NCBI GenBank assembly: GCA_017509065.1
Contig: JAFWQM010000015.1
Location: forward strand, 1 to 37,378
Direction: 5' to 3'
Origin: Clostridia bacterium
Lineage (GTDB): Bacteria; Bacillota_A; Clostridia; Christensenellales; Aristaeellaceae
Length of the DNA stretch: 37,378 bases
The notes under the pieces are model-generated. The model saw nothing but the letters and a program-made list of their open reading frames with translations. It ran no database searches and had not been told where the DNA came from. Numbering within the stretch: position 1 is the first letter of the stretch; every line of letters starts with the position of its first letter. The translations under genes and the position numbers were made by a program. Below are positions 1-8,250 of the stretch, piece by piece.

Positions 1-89
1 AATGGCGTCAAGTCAGACTTCCGCGTTCCTCTATGCATCAGCGGGAACCAAGCTGTTTTACGCAATCATGCTGCTTCCGCTATTGAGGT

Positions 90-173
90 CCAGGAGATGA
101 AATCTCCTGGTGCAGGTGCACGAGGGCCGCATAGGCCCTCGCCCCGTAGTGTATTAAAGTGCCCTTTAACACT
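90..173. repeat. Three consecutive stem-loops downstream of importer 1
   Basis: Three inverted repeats lie one after another. At 90-110 there is a perfect 9-bp stem (ccaggagat/atctcctgg) with a 3-base loop. At 121-141 there is a perfect 8-bp stem (cgagggcc/ggccctcg) with a 5-base loop. At 148-173 there is a 10-bp stem with a two-base bulge. They follow the end of the binding-protein gene, which is read leftward, but none has a run of T on its downstream side, so they are not ordinary intrinsic terminators. They could be a processing or stabilising 3' end, or the structured end of a small mobile element continuing to the left. In positions 1-89 I see no convincing gene. Confidence 0.6.
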
Positions 174-187
174 CAAACAGATACTGA

Positions 188-1774
188 TTAGCGGGAATGA
201 TACCACTCGTTGGCTTCTTCGGTGATCTTGGCGCCGCCCATATCGTTCCATTGCTTTACGAAGTCGTCGAAGGCTTCCACGGGCTTTTCGCCGGTGATGA
301 TCTGCACATAGGTCATCTTGCGCAGGGAATCCAGGCTCTCCCAGCACTGGGGCATGGAGGCGGTGGTAATGGGCAGCAGGGTGTTAGAGTAGCCGCCGGT
401 GCGGAACTGGGGCAGGCTCTTGCCCCAATTATACTGGGCAGGCTTCACTTGCATGGCGAAGAAGGGATTCTGCAGGGTATTGAACATGTTGGTGTGGCTG
501 CCCTCGTCCGCGCGCTCGTGGCCTTCCTTGGCGATGTAGCCCAGCAGCTCATCATAATCGTACTGATCCGTTTCCAGATCCCAGAGCCAGATCTTCAGCC
601 AAGTATCATAATCGGAACCGATGGTATTGATGATTTCCAGGATGCGGGCCACCTTGGCGGGCTGGTCGGCCAGCTTGTAGCTGAACACGATGGCTTCGTC
701 GGTGGTCAGGCCCCAGCTTTCGCCGCCCTGCTTGCCGTCCGGGCCGGTGGGGTTATAGCCGATGATCATCTTGTCATAGCCCACGGTGGCGGCAAAGGTA
801 CGCATGGTGCGGCCATACTGGAAGTTGCCGCCCTCGCCGGTTTCCTCATTCTTGGGGCCGTCGAAGTCGGGCGCCAGGTGATAGTAAGCGCCGGAGGAGG
901 AGAAGCCGATCTGGCCGTTTTCAAAGGGAACGGACAGAGCCCAGTAACCGCCCTGATTTTCACCGGTGATGAATTCGGGGTCGATCAGGCCGTCCTTGTA
1001 CCACTTGGCCAGCAGGGTCAGCGCGTCCTTCATGCCGGGATACACGCCGCCGTATACCAGATTGCCTTCACCGTCGTCCACCCAGCGGTCCGGCAGCGCG
1101 CCGAAAGCGCCGAAGATGGGGTTCATGCCGGTCAGACTCAGGGCGTAGGTGTCCTTCACGCCGTTGCCGTCCGGGTCTTCATTGGCGAACTTGTAGAACA
1201 CTTCCTCGCATTCTTCCAGCGTCATGGGCACCTTGCCGTCGGTATAGCCGGCTTTCTCCAGCCAGTCGGAACGCCAGAAGGGCGCGTAGTTGAAATAACC
1301 GTCGCCGTTCACACGGGGCAGGCCGTAGTTTTTGCCGTTAAAGGATACGTTGCTAAAGCAGCCGGGATCGTATTCCAGCAGCCAGGCGTAGCTCTCGGGC
1401 ATGCACTGCTGAATCACTTCCAGGGGCAGCTCCATGGCCACGCCCTGCTTGATCCACTTGGAGAACTGCTGGGCGTTCTGCAGCATGAACACATCGGGCA
1501 CTTCGCCGCCGGCGATGCGCGCGGTGAGCAGCTCGTCGTAGTTTTCACGTTCCAGGAACCAAACGTCCAGATCCACATTGAACTTTTCTTCCAGCCAGGC
1601 TACAATCGTGTCGCCCTCGGCGATGGCGTCGGTGTCGTGGCCGGCCAGCCAGGCGATGGTGATTTTCTCGTCCGGGTTGGACACATACTTGCTCAGATCC
1701 ACCTCAGCCAGCGCATGCGCCGCGCAGCTGAGGCAAAGGATCAGCGCCAGGAGCAGGGCAATACCTTTTTTCAT
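188..1774 (-). CDS. ABC sugar transporter, extracellular solute-binding protein (importer 1)
   Basis: This is the receptor that captures an oligosaccharide outside the cell and passes it to the two permeases encoded just upstream. The 528-residue protein starts with a basic-hydrophobic signal peptide ending in A-L-A before Glu24, which looks like a signal peptidase I site. Cys17 sits in a poor lipobox (C-L-S-C), so lipoprotein anchoring is doubtful. The mature part has the layout of large CUT1 family 1 binding proteins, including a DPDGNG calcium-loop-like segment near residue 200 that the second binding protein (23278-24897) also has. AAGGAGGT lies well placed before the ATG. It is the third gene of the operon, 86 bases behind the second permease with a stem-loop between them. 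The substrate cannot be read from sequence; mannose-rich oligosaccharides are inferred from the neighbours. Confidence 0.9.
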   Translation of the reverse strand: MKKGIALLLALILCLSCAAHALAEVDLSKYVSNPDEKITIAWLAGHDTDAIAEGDTIVAWLEEKFNVDLDVWFLERENYDELLTARIAGGEVPDVFMLQNAQQFSKWIKQGVAMELPLEVIQQCMPESYAWLLEYDPGCFSNVSFNGKNYGLPRVNGDGYFNYAPFWRSDWLEKAGYTDGKVPMTLEECEEVFYKFANEDPDGNGVKDTYALSLTGMNPIFGAFGALPDRWVDDGEGNLVYGGVYPGMKDALTLLAKWYKDGLIDPEFITGENQGGYWALSVPFENGQIGFSSSGAYYHLAPDFDGPKNEETGEGGNFQYGRTMRTFAATVGYDKMIIGYNPTGPDGKQGGESWGLTTDEAIVFSYKLADQPAKVARILEIINTIGSDYDTWLKIWLWDLETDQYDYDELLGYIAKEGHERADEGSHTNMFNTLQNPFFAMQVKPAQYNWGKSLPQFRTGGYSNTLLPITTASMPQCWESLDSLRKMTYVQIITGEKPVEAFDDFVKQWNDMGGAKITEEANEWYHSR

Positions 1775-1794
1775 GGGGATACCTCCTTATATTT

Positions 1795-1818
1795 TTATCA
1801 GGGTCCGCGCCCTGATAA
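1795..1818 (-). promoter_or_regulatory. Intercistronic stem-loop before binding-protein gene 1
   Basis: A perfect 9-bp stem, TTATCAGGG/CCCTGATAA, with a 6-base loop lies between the second permease gene and the ribosome site of the binding-protein gene. It has no T run, so it does not look like a terminator. The likely role, by analogy with other sugar ABC operons, is to protect the 5' end of the processed binding-protein mRNA so that this protein is made in excess over the permeases. A comparable stem-loop sits at the same place in importer 2. Confidence 0.6.
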
Positions 1819-1860
1819 GGTTCATTATTTTCCTTCAGCACAGCAATTACAACCAACCTC

Positions 1861-2781
1861 TTATCCCTTCAATGACCCGATCAGCACGCCCTTCACAAAG
1901 TACTTTTGCAGGAAGGGGTACACGCAGATAATGGGAATGGTGGCCAGCATGATGGACGCGGCGCGGAGGGTCACGATGTCGGTATCGGTGGTATTGGCGA
2001 CGGCCTCGCTGGCCGCGGTCATTTCCTTGGAGTCCGTCAGGATGATGCGGCGCAGCACCACCTGCAAAACGAATTTCTTCGGGTTGGTGATATACAGCAG
2101 GCAGTTGAAATAGGCGTTCCAGTTGCTCACGATCACCCACAGGCTGATGGTGGCCAGGATGGGGCCGCTGAGGGGCAGCATGATCCGCCAAAGCACCTGC
2201 CAGCTGTTGGCCCCGTCGATGGTGGCGGCTTCCTCCAGGTCATTGGGCAGGGTCATGAAATAGTTCCGAGCGATGATCACGTGGGAAGTGCTGATGCAGT
2301 GGGGCAGCACGATGGCGAAAAAGGAATTGCGCATGTGCAGCGTATTATTGACCAGCAGATAGGTGGGGATCATGCCGCCGGAGATGAACATGGTCACCAG
2401 GATCAGGCTGGTGAACAGCCCGCGCAGGGGCAAATCCTTCTTGGATAGCGGATAGGCCGCCAGCACAACGCCCGTGATGGACAGCGCCCAGCCCATAGCG
2501 ACCACGATGAGCGTGTTTTTATAGCCGCTCCAAAGGAAACTGGCGCTGAGCATGTGGCGGTAAGCATCGGTGGAAAACTCCACGGGCCACAGCCGGAACC
2601 CCGCCGCGGAGGCGAAATTGGGTGAGGTAAAGGAATTGACCAGCACGTGCCAGTAAGGATAAACGAAGGTGATGCTGAGCAAAGCGAAAAAAATGATCAG
2701 AAATGCCTGGAAATAGGGTTCGCCCTTGCTCTCATAAATCCGTTTTCTGTGCTTCCGGCCCGGCGCGGGGACGCTGCTCAT
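1861..2781 (-). CDS. ABC sugar transporter permease, YtcP type (importer 1)
   Basis: This inner-membrane subunit belongs to a CUT1 carbohydrate importer. The 306 residues form about six hydrophobic segments, the first starting near residue 27. The EAA loop that docks on the ATPase is visible as EAATIDGANSWQVLWRIMLP around residue 180. The C-terminus, ending FVKGVLIGSLKG, is typical of YtcP-like permeases, and the importer 2 partner (22363-23244) ends almost identically. GGAGGG precedes the ATG. It follows the LplB-like permease by 18 bases and precedes the binding protein in one operon. No ATPase gene is present, so a shared MsmX/MsmK-type ATPase encoded elsewhere is expected. Confidence 0.92.
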   Translation of the reverse strand: MSSVPAPGRKHRKRIYESKGEPYFQAFLIIFFALLSITFVYPYWHVLVNSFTSPNFASAAGFRLWPVEFSTDAYRHMLSASFLWSGYKNTLIVVAMGWALSITGVVLAAYPLSKKDLPLRGLFTSLILVTMFISGGMIPTYLLVNNTLHMRNSFFAIVLPHCISTSHVIIARNYFMTLPNDLEEAATIDGANSWQVLWRIMLPLSGPILATISLWVIVSNWNAYFNCLLYITNPKKFVLQVVLRRIILTDSKEMTAASEAVANTTDTDIVTLRAASIMLATIPIICVYPFLQKYFVKGVLIGSLKG

Positions 2782-2799
2782 ATTGCTTCCCTCCTTTCC

Positions 2800-3747
2800 T
2801 TACCACAGTCCGTATTCGTTGATGCGCTTGGAGAAGTAATTGGCGCTGAGCACCAGCACCAGGGAAATCAGATTCCTGAACAGCTCCACCGCGGTAGCGT
2901 AGCCATAGTCCAAATTCTTGACGCCCTGGCGGTAGATGAACGTGCCCAGAACGTCGCCCACGCCCAGCACGGCGTCGTTGAGCAGGTTGAAGATCTGGTC
3001 AAAGTCGTCCTCCACCAGGCTGCCCATGGCCAGGATCAGCATGATGGTCACCACCGGGGTGATGCCGGGCAAAGTCACATGCCAGATGCGGGCCCACCGG
3101 CCGCAGCCGTCCACCCGCGCCGCGTCGTACAGTTCTTCATTGACGCCGCCCAGCGCGGCCAGATAGACGATGGAACCCCATCCAACTCCCTTCCAGATGC
3201 CGGTCACCACCAGCGTGCCCTGGAAGTACTTGGGATCGCCTAAGAAATAGATGCTGTCCATTCCCATGGATTTGAGCAGGGTATTGATGGGGCCGCGCGT
3301 GGGAGACAGGATGACCATGAAAATACCCGTCAGGATGACCCAGGAAATAAAATGGGGCAAATAGCTCAGGGACTGCACCACCCGCTTGTATTTCTGGGCG
3401 CGCAGTTCGTTGAGCATCAGGGCCAGAATGATCGGCGCGGGAAAGCCGAACACGAATTTCAGCGCGGCGATGGTGATGGTGTTCCGAAATACGTTCCAAA
3501 AATTATAGCTGTTGAACAGCCGTTCAAAATTCTGAAAGCCGATCCATGGGCTGCCTGTGATGCCTTTGAGCAGCTGAAATTCTTTGAACGCCAGGGTGAC
3601 GCCGTACAGAGGGCCGTACTTGAACAGCAGATACCAGCAAATCACCGGCAGGATCATACACAGATGCAGCTTGTGTTTCCTGACCCGGCGCATAAAGGAA
3701 CGCCTTTTTTTGAGCCGGGCCGTATTCTGCAAAGCCGTCACGGCCAT
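2800..3747 (-). CDS. ABC sugar transporter permease, LplB type (importer 1)
   Basis: This is the first gene of the importer 1 operon and encodes the other membrane subunit. The 315-residue protein has a basic N-terminus, then about six membrane segments. It carries the family signature GFPAPIILALMLNELRA near residue 100 and an EAA-like loop (ELYDAARVDGCGRWARIWHV) near residue 205. It ends in NEYGLW, matching the family pattern. Start choice: the ATG at 3747 lies only about two bases from AAAGGAGG, whereas the GTG two codons later (3741) has an ideal 8-base spacing, so translation may really begin there. It is divergent from the glycosidase gene at 4021 across a roughly 270-base regulatory region. 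Confidence 0.92.
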   Translation of the reverse strand: MAVTALQNTARLKKRRSFMRRVRKHKLHLCMILPVICWYLLFKYGPLYGVTLAFKEFQLLKGITGSPWIGFQNFERLFNSYNFWNVFRNTITIAALKFVFGFPAPIILALMLNELRAQKYKRVVQSLSYLPHFISWVILTGIFMVILSPTRGPINTLLKSMGMDSIYFLGDPKYFQGTLVVTGIWKGVGWGSIVYLAALGGVNEELYDAARVDGCGRWARIWHVTLPGITPVVTIMLILAMGSLVEDDFDQIFNLLNDAVLGVGDVLGTFIYRQGVKNLDYGYATAVELFRNLISLVLVLSANYFSKRINEYGLW

Positions 3748-3904
3748 CGCCTCCTTTCTGAGGAATTGCGCTTTCTATTTTTTTATATCTTTCTTACTCT
3801 GTCAGCATACCAAGCGCAGCGGGGAAATGCAAGTGAAAACATCTGATTTTCATGCTAATTTTATGATATTTTGTCTATCTTTATACCAGATAATACATCT
3901 ATCG

Positions 3905-3944
3905 CCGCTCATTTTTCTGATATAACCGCCATTTTCCTGATATC
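3905..3944. promoter_or_regulatory. Tandem direct repeat, probable activator-binding site
   Basis: Two near-identical 19-20 base copies lie in tandem: CCGCTCATTTTTCTGATAT and CCGCCATTTTCCTGATAT, repeated every 20-21 bases (about two helical turns). The downstream copy ends four bases before the -35 box of the rightward promoter. Direct repeats touching the -35 box are typical of AraC-type or YesN-type activator sites. The repeat lies between divergent genes and could also act on the leftward importer operon. Which regulator binds is unknown; the AraC-type gene at 20515 is a candidate. Confidence 0.6.
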
Positions 3945-3947
3945 GTC

Positions 3948-3976
3948 TTTACAGGAGAAGCAGGTTGTTATATGAT
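3948..3976 (+). promoter_or_regulatory. Sigma-A promoter of the GH127-like/PHP operon
   Basis: TTTACA (3948-3953), a 17-base spacer and TATGAT (3971-3976) form a strong vegetative promoter. Transcription would start near 3983, about 40 bases ahead of the glycosidase start codon. I see no comparably strong promoter for the leftward importer operon in this intergenic region, which suggests that one depends on an activator. Confidence 0.75.
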
Positions 3977-4020
3977 GGAACAAATCAAAAACCTTTCGAG
4001 CGGAAAGGCGGCAATCCTCC

Positions 4021-5718
4021 ATGGTGAAATATCAGCATTTTGATCCCCGCCGCATGGCGGAACTGGCCCACCATTACCTCACAAGCATGGTGGATGAAAA
4101 AAAAGGATATCTCCCCTATTGGCTGATCCTGCCCAATCAGAAGCCTGCGGAGGCCGCCCATTGCCGGGTGGACGATGCGGAGCTGGTTGGTTCCTGGTAC
4201 GAGGGGCTGGACAGCGCCATGCAGGTATTGGAAACAGAAAAAGGCAAGGAAGTGCTCGCGGGCTTTGAAGCCTTTCTGCGGTGCGCCTGGGGCCCGAGGG
4301 GGCTGAGGTATCACAATCCCTACCCCTGGACCCACACCATGCACGCTTCCTTTCATGAAATGGGCTATATCCTGCCCGCCCTGAACCGCATCCTCCGCAA
4401 AAATCCCGCAGACCTGGAAATGGAGGAGAGGATTTCCGGGCTCGTGCGCGGCATGCGGTCGCTGGTGATCGAACGCAAGGTGCGCACCTTCTGGTCCGGG
4501 GATTCCCCCGAGGAAAAGCCCGTCTATGAATTTCCCAATGACGTGTATCTGCTAAAGGGCGGCTTTGACTTGACCCGCCACACGGGACGCGGGGAACAGC
4601 CCATCCGCAACGGCGTGGTCATCCCCTCCCTGATGACCCGGGCGCTGGAATGGGGGGACGAAGCGGCGCTGGATCTGGCCCAGGGTCTGGCGAACCAGCT
4701 GCTGGGGCCTTCCCGATATTTCAATTATCAATACGCTTTCTTCGGCCACGTACATTCCGCCGTGTGGGTCGCCAGCGGCCTCTGCGATCTGACCGACGCC
4801 ACGGGCGACCCCGAATATTTCAAAGCGGCGAAAGGGATTTATGATTATGTGCGCTCCATTTCTTCCTCCTTTGGCTGGGTGCCGGAATACGCTCAATGGC
4901 ATCCTCTGAGGGAAGAGCACTGCGAAACCTGCGGTCTCAAGGATATGCTGGTCATGGCGGACAGGCTGATCCGCCACGGTTACCCGGAATACTGGCAGGA
5001 CATGCTGCTGTTTTCCAGGAATCAATTGGTGGAAAACCAAATCACCAGCGCCGGCTATGTGGTCGTGGACAACAGCCGCCCGGATACCGAAAGCACCACC
5101 TGGCGGGACATCGACAAGCGCATGATCGGCGGGTTCACCGGCGGTTCGCTGCCCAACAGCATTTCCTTAAGCAAATTCCGTTCCATCGCGGGTTGCTGCG
5201 CGGGCACCGCCCCCATGGCTATTCAGCTGGTATGGGATCGGGCTGTTACAGAGGAAGAAAACAAGTTTGTGGTGAATATCCCCCTGGACCGGGAAACCGA
5301 TGCCTGGAAGCTGGAAAGCGATTATCCGGACAAAGGCGAAATGCGGCTGACGCTCAAAAACGGCGGCCAGGCCGCCTTCCGCCGCTATTCCTTCATGGGT
5401 CAAAACGTGGAATGCGCTGTGAACGGCCGCCCCGTCCCCTTCCGGGAGGAAAACGGCCTGATCCTGCCGCCGCGCCTTGTCCCCGGCGATACCGCTATTC
5501 TGCGCCATCCGCTGCATACCGTCAGAAAAAAGGAAATCGCCGCAGGGCAGGAATACACGGTGTTCTGGCGCGGACCGGACGTGGTGGACATCACCCCCCA
5601 CGGAGAGCACCTGCGCCTTTACCAGCGCGACCTGCGTAAGGAAAAGGTACTGCCCCGGCCTGAGGACGTCACTTACACCGGAGCGGCGAATTACGGGCCG
5701 ACACAGCAGAAACGATAA
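4021..5718 (+). CDS. GH127/DUF1680-like cysteine glycosidase
   Basis: This is probably a cytoplasmic glycoside hydrolase of the beta-L-arabinofuranosidase-related (alpha/alpha)6 superfamily. The 565 residues have no signal peptide. The family hallmarks are an E-T-C motif (Glu302, Cys304) and a Cys392-Cys393 pair about 90 residues later. In characterised GH127 enzymes the corresponding Glu and three Cys bind zinc, and one Cys of the pair is the nucleophile. The segment between them resembles the GH127 stretch that follows the E-T-C motif. At 565 residues it is somewhat shorter than the roughly 650-residue characterised enzymes. The ribosome site is weak (AAAGGCGG, 9-base spacing). The PHP gene follows by 28 bases in the same unit. 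Activity on arabinofuranose is not certain, because the superfamily contains other specificities. The fold assignment is firmer than the substrate. Confidence 0.65.
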   Translation: MVKYQHFDPRRMAELAHHYLTSMVDEKKGYLPYWLILPNQKPAEAAHCRVDDAELVGSWYEGLDSAMQVLETEKGKEVLAGFEAFLRCAWGPRGLRYHNPYPWTHTMHASFHEMGYILPALNRILRKNPADLEMEERISGLVRGMRSLVIERKVRTFWSGDSPEEKPVYEFPNDVYLLKGGFDLTRHTGRGEQPIRNGVVIPSLMTRALEWGDEAALDLAQGLANQLLGPSRYFNYQYAFFGHVHSAVWVASGLCDLTDATGDPEYFKAAKGIYDYVRSISSSFGWVPEYAQWHPLREEHCETCGLKDMLVMADRLIRHGYPEYWQDMLLFSRNQLVENQITSAGYVVVDNSRPDTESTTWRDIDKRMIGGFTGGSLPNSISLSKFRSIAGCCAGTAPMAIQLVWDRAVTEEENKFVVNIPLDRETDAWKLESDYPDKGEMRLTLKNGGQAAFRRYSFMGQNVECAVNGRPVPFREENGLILPPRLVPGDTAILRHPLHTVRKKEIAAGQEYTVFWRGPDVVDITPHGEHLRLYQRDLRKEKVLPRPEDVTYTGAANYGPTQQKR

Positions 5719-5746
5719 ATAAACAAAAAACAAGGAGGCGACTCTC

Positions 5747-6703
5747 ATGCGCTGGATTTCTCCCTACTTTGAAGACGGCACGTGGCTGCGCGGCAGCTTC
5801 CACACCCATACCGACGTATCGGACGGAAGCCATACCCTGGAGGAAGCCGCGGACCATTACTTTACCTACTGCCGCTACAAAGCGGCACCCTGGATGCAGT
5901 ACCGCTTTCTGGCAATCACCGATCACACCACCTCCGGCAAGAAGGAGATGTACCGGCCCATCGAAACCCCGAAAAGGGACGACGGCTGCATCCTCATCGA
6001 AGGGCGAGAGGATTCCTACGGCAACCACATCCTGGGTATCGGCTGCCGCATGACCTTCCAGGAGGACATCATTCAGAAGAATCACCTGGATTATACCCTG
6101 GAAGACTATCAGCGCGTGATCGACGAAATCGTGAAGGACGGCGGCATCGCCATCCTGGCGCATCCCCACTGGCGGTATGCCGATTACTTCTCCAGTGAAA
6201 GGACCGTGAATCTGGAGCGCTACACCGCCATCGAAATCATCAACGGCGACCGCTTCTCCGGCCCCGGCCATCTGGCCACCGACGTATGGGACGCCGCGCT
6301 GACCGCGGGCAAGCGCGTGTGGGGCACCGGCAACGACGATTTCCACAATATCCGGGATATGCACAACGCCTGGAACATGGTGCTGGTAAAAGAGGAAACA
6401 AAAGAAGGCATTCTGGACGCCCTGCGCCACGGCAGCCTGTATGCTTCCAACGGCGCGAGCTTTGAACGCCTGTATACGGACGGGGAATGGATCGTGGCTG
6501 AGTGCCATCACGATTCCATCTTTGATCTGCCCGAAAAGACATTCCGCTTCATCGGCCAGGGCGGCCAGCTCCGCCAGCTTCAGACGGGCAAGGGCAAAAC
6601 CGCCGCCTACAAATACCAGGGCGACGAACAGTATATCCGCGTGGAAATGTGCCTCAGCTGGGGCATGGCCGCGTTTTCGCAGCCGTTCTTTCCGGAAAAA
6701 TAG
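5747..6703 (+). CDS. PHP-domain metal-dependent phosphoesterase
   Basis: This 318-residue protein has the full metal-binding pattern of the polymerase-and-histidinol-phosphatase (PHP) fold: HTHTDVSDGS (His19, His21, Asp26), ITDH (His60), Glu85, His94, AHPHW (His139, His141) and GNDDFH (Asp198, His200). Such enzymes use a two- or three-metal centre to hydrolyse phosphomonoesters or cyclic phosphates. The substrate here is unknown. It has no signal peptide, so it is cytoplasmic. AAGGAGG lies before the ATG, and the gene is co-transcribed with the GH127-like glycosidase. The last codons run into an intergenic repeat that supplies the TAG stop. Confidence 0.85.
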   Translation: MRWISPYFEDGTWLRGSFHTHTDVSDGSHTLEEAADHYFTYCRYKAAPWMQYRFLAITDHTTSGKKEMYRPIETPKRDDGCILIEGREDSYGNHILGIGCRMTFQEDIIQKNHLDYTLEDYQRVIDEIVKDGGIAILAHPHWRYADYFSSERTVNLERYTAIEIINGDRFSGPGHLATDVWDAALTAGKRVWGTGNDDFHNIRDMHNAWNMVLVKEETKEGILDALRHGSLYASNGASFERLYTDGEWIVAECHHDSIFDLPEKTFRFIGQGGQLRQLQTGKGKTAAYKYQGDEQYIRVEMCLSWGMAAFSQPFFPEK

Positions 6704-6861
6704 GAATTAGGGAACAGGGATTAGGGATCAGGAGGAGAGTTCAGATAATATAGTGAATGGCAGAAAACAACCTTTGATTGGCTGAGTATATAAATCTGTA
6801 CTCTGTACTCTGAACTCTGTACACTAATCCCTATTGCCTGCTCCCTAATCCTTGATCCCTA
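6701..6861. repeat. TTAGGG-rich imperfect palindrome between convergent genes
   Basis: A roughly 160-base element fills the whole gap between two convergent genes. The left arm (GGAATTAGGGAACAGG, then GATTAGGGAT) is mirrored on the other strand by the right arm (GGATTAGGGAGCAGG, then AATAGGGAT). Further in, AGAGTTCAG on the left is matched by CAGAGTTCAGAG on the right arm, where a 7-base unit (ACTCTGT) is repeated about four times around 6800-6823. The outer TAG of each arm is the stop codon of the adjoining gene. It looks like a non-coding mobile or REP/MITE-type repeat that could also act as a two-way terminator, although T runs are lacking. Confidence 0.7.
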
Positions 6862-8136
6862 AATCTCCCCCGCCGCTTTTTCCACGAACTCACTGAAAAT
6901 GGAATTGGCCCAGGCGAACCAGGGGCGGGTGAACTTTGTGGCGTCGTCCATATGAACGCCTTCGTGCATGAGGAGAGTATCGGCGTCCATGTTTTCCAGC
7001 ATCCGGGCGATTTCTCGGGTCTCTTCGGCGTCCGCCGAAGTCAAACCCTGGATGCACAGGGAAATGGGCCAGATGAAATCCGGCGGCGTGTGGGGGCTGC
7101 CGATGCCCCTGGCGCACGTGCCCGCGAAATAATACGGGTTCGCGGAGCTGAGCAGCATACGGCGTGTATTCCGGTATACGGGGTCGTCAGCGGGAACGCA
7201 ACCCAGATACGGCAGGCTGAGCAGGCTCGGCACATTGGCGTCGTCCATGAGGTTGAAGTGTCCAAGGCCGTCCACCTCATATGCGTACACCGGGCCGAAT
7301 GCCGGATGCTCAATAACCGCGTATTCTTGCAGTCCCTCCTGAATCTGTTCCCGCAGAGTCCGGATACGCCCGGTCAGATTTTCTTCCGGCAGCAGCGTTT
7401 CATAGATTTCCTCCATCTGTTCCAGGGATTTCGCCGCAAAAAAATTGGACGGGATCAGATAGCCGTACTGGCAGGCATCGTCGCTGGGGCGGAAGCCGCT
7501 CCAGGTCATGCCGGTATAGCCCACCGGCGTACCTTGGCCGTCATGGGACAGCGTGTCCGAAGCGCGGCGGCATTCGCGGCGGAAATAATACGGGGATTGC
7601 TCCATATGGCGCTGCTCGGTTTCCCATACGGAGAGGATTTGCTTCGCGGCCTGCAAAAAGGTTTCATTGCAAAAGGAAGCGTCACCCGTGGTTTTCCAGA
7701 AATGGTAGGCCAGGCGGATAGGATAGCACAGGGAATCCACCTCGTACTTGCGCTCCCAGATCCAGGGCCGCGCTTCATCCGTCCAGGAGGTATCGTCCAG
7801 ATGGTTGCGGCGGTCGTTGGCCTCGCGGTTGAAGGCATTGGCGTAAGGGTCGAGAACGATGTACCGGAACTGCCGCTCCATAAGGCCCAAAATCGCCTCC
7901 CGAACCTCCGGATACTTGACGGCGTGGGGCACATAATGGTACACCTGCGCCGAGGAATCCCTCAGCCACATGGCGGGGATGTCCCCCGTCACCAGGAAAA
8001 CCGTGCCGTCCGATCTTTGCAGGGTCGTGTCCCACGTGCTGCGGAAGCAGTTGCGGTACATGGCCGCCAGCTTGGTTTTTCCCTTCCCGGAAAGCTGATC
8101 GTGTACGGGCTTCGTCGCTTCATCCAGCCAATCCAT
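6859..8136 (-). CDS. GH125 exo-alpha-1,6-mannosidase
   Basis: This enzyme removes alpha-1,6-linked mannose from the non-reducing end of mannans or N-glycan cores. The 425-residue single-domain protein has the normal length and the family signatures: TGDIPAMWLRDSSAQ at residues 50-64, DDTSWTDEARPWIWERKYEVDS in the second quarter, and near the C-terminus MHEGVHMDDATKFTRPWFAW. The Glu in that last motif (about residue 392) corresponds to the expected catalytic base. There is no signal peptide, so it acts on imported oligosaccharides. The ribosome site is weak (AAGGA about 12 bases from ATG). It stands alone in its orientation, with a promoter just upstream at 8165-8193. Confidence 0.92.
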   Translation of the reverse strand: MDWLDEATKPVHDQLSGKGKTKLAAMYRNCFRSTWDTTLQRSDGTVFLVTGDIPAMWLRDSSAQVYHYVPHAVKYPEVREAILGLMERQFRYIVLDPYANAFNREANDRRNHLDDTSWTDEARPWIWERKYEVDSLCYPIRLAYHFWKTTGDASFCNETFLQAAKQILSVWETEQRHMEQSPYYFRRECRRASDTLSHDGQGTPVGYTGMTWSGFRPSDDACQYGYLIPSNFFAAKSLEQMEEIYETLLPEENLTGRIRTLREQIQEGLQEYAVIEHPAFGPVYAYEVDGLGHFNLMDDANVPSLLSLPYLGCVPADDPVYRNTRRMLLSSANPYYFAGTCARGIGSPHTPPDFIWPISLCIQGLTSADAEETREIARMLENMDADTLLMHEGVHMDDATKFTRPWFAWANSIFSEFVEKAAGEI

Positions 8137-8164
8137 AGCGCTTTACCATCCTTGTTTTTCTTAT

Positions 8165-8193
8165 ACTATACCAGATTTTCCGTCGGTTTTCCA
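8165..8193 (-). promoter_or_regulatory. Putative promoter of the GH125 gene
   Basis: Read leftward, TGGAAA (8193-8188), a 17-base spacer and TATAGT (8170-8165) lie about 29 bases ahead of the GH125 start codon. The -10 box is good and the -35 box is moderate. Confidence 0.5.
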
Positions 8194-8250
8194 GATGATT
8201 TAAGGAATTTAAAGCAATCCTCAGAATGAGCAACACACAAACCCTACTTC

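Noticed and set aside
197..2113. Long plus-strand reading frame of 638 codons opposite importer 1
   Set aside because: It lies antisense to two well-recognised genes with good ribosome sites. Its composition (rich in G, A, V, H, Q) is that of an antisense shadow in GC-rich coding DNA.
3972..4043. Short reading frame (about 23 codons) that could be a leader peptide before the GH127-like gene
   Set aside because: Its start codons lie inside the -10 box and before the predicted transcription start, so it would not be in the mRNA.
6701..6861. Telomere-like TTAGGG repeats suggesting a replicon end
   Set aside because: The copies are few, interrupted, arranged as a palindrome and enclosed by normal genes on both sides. 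An intergenic repeat explains them better.
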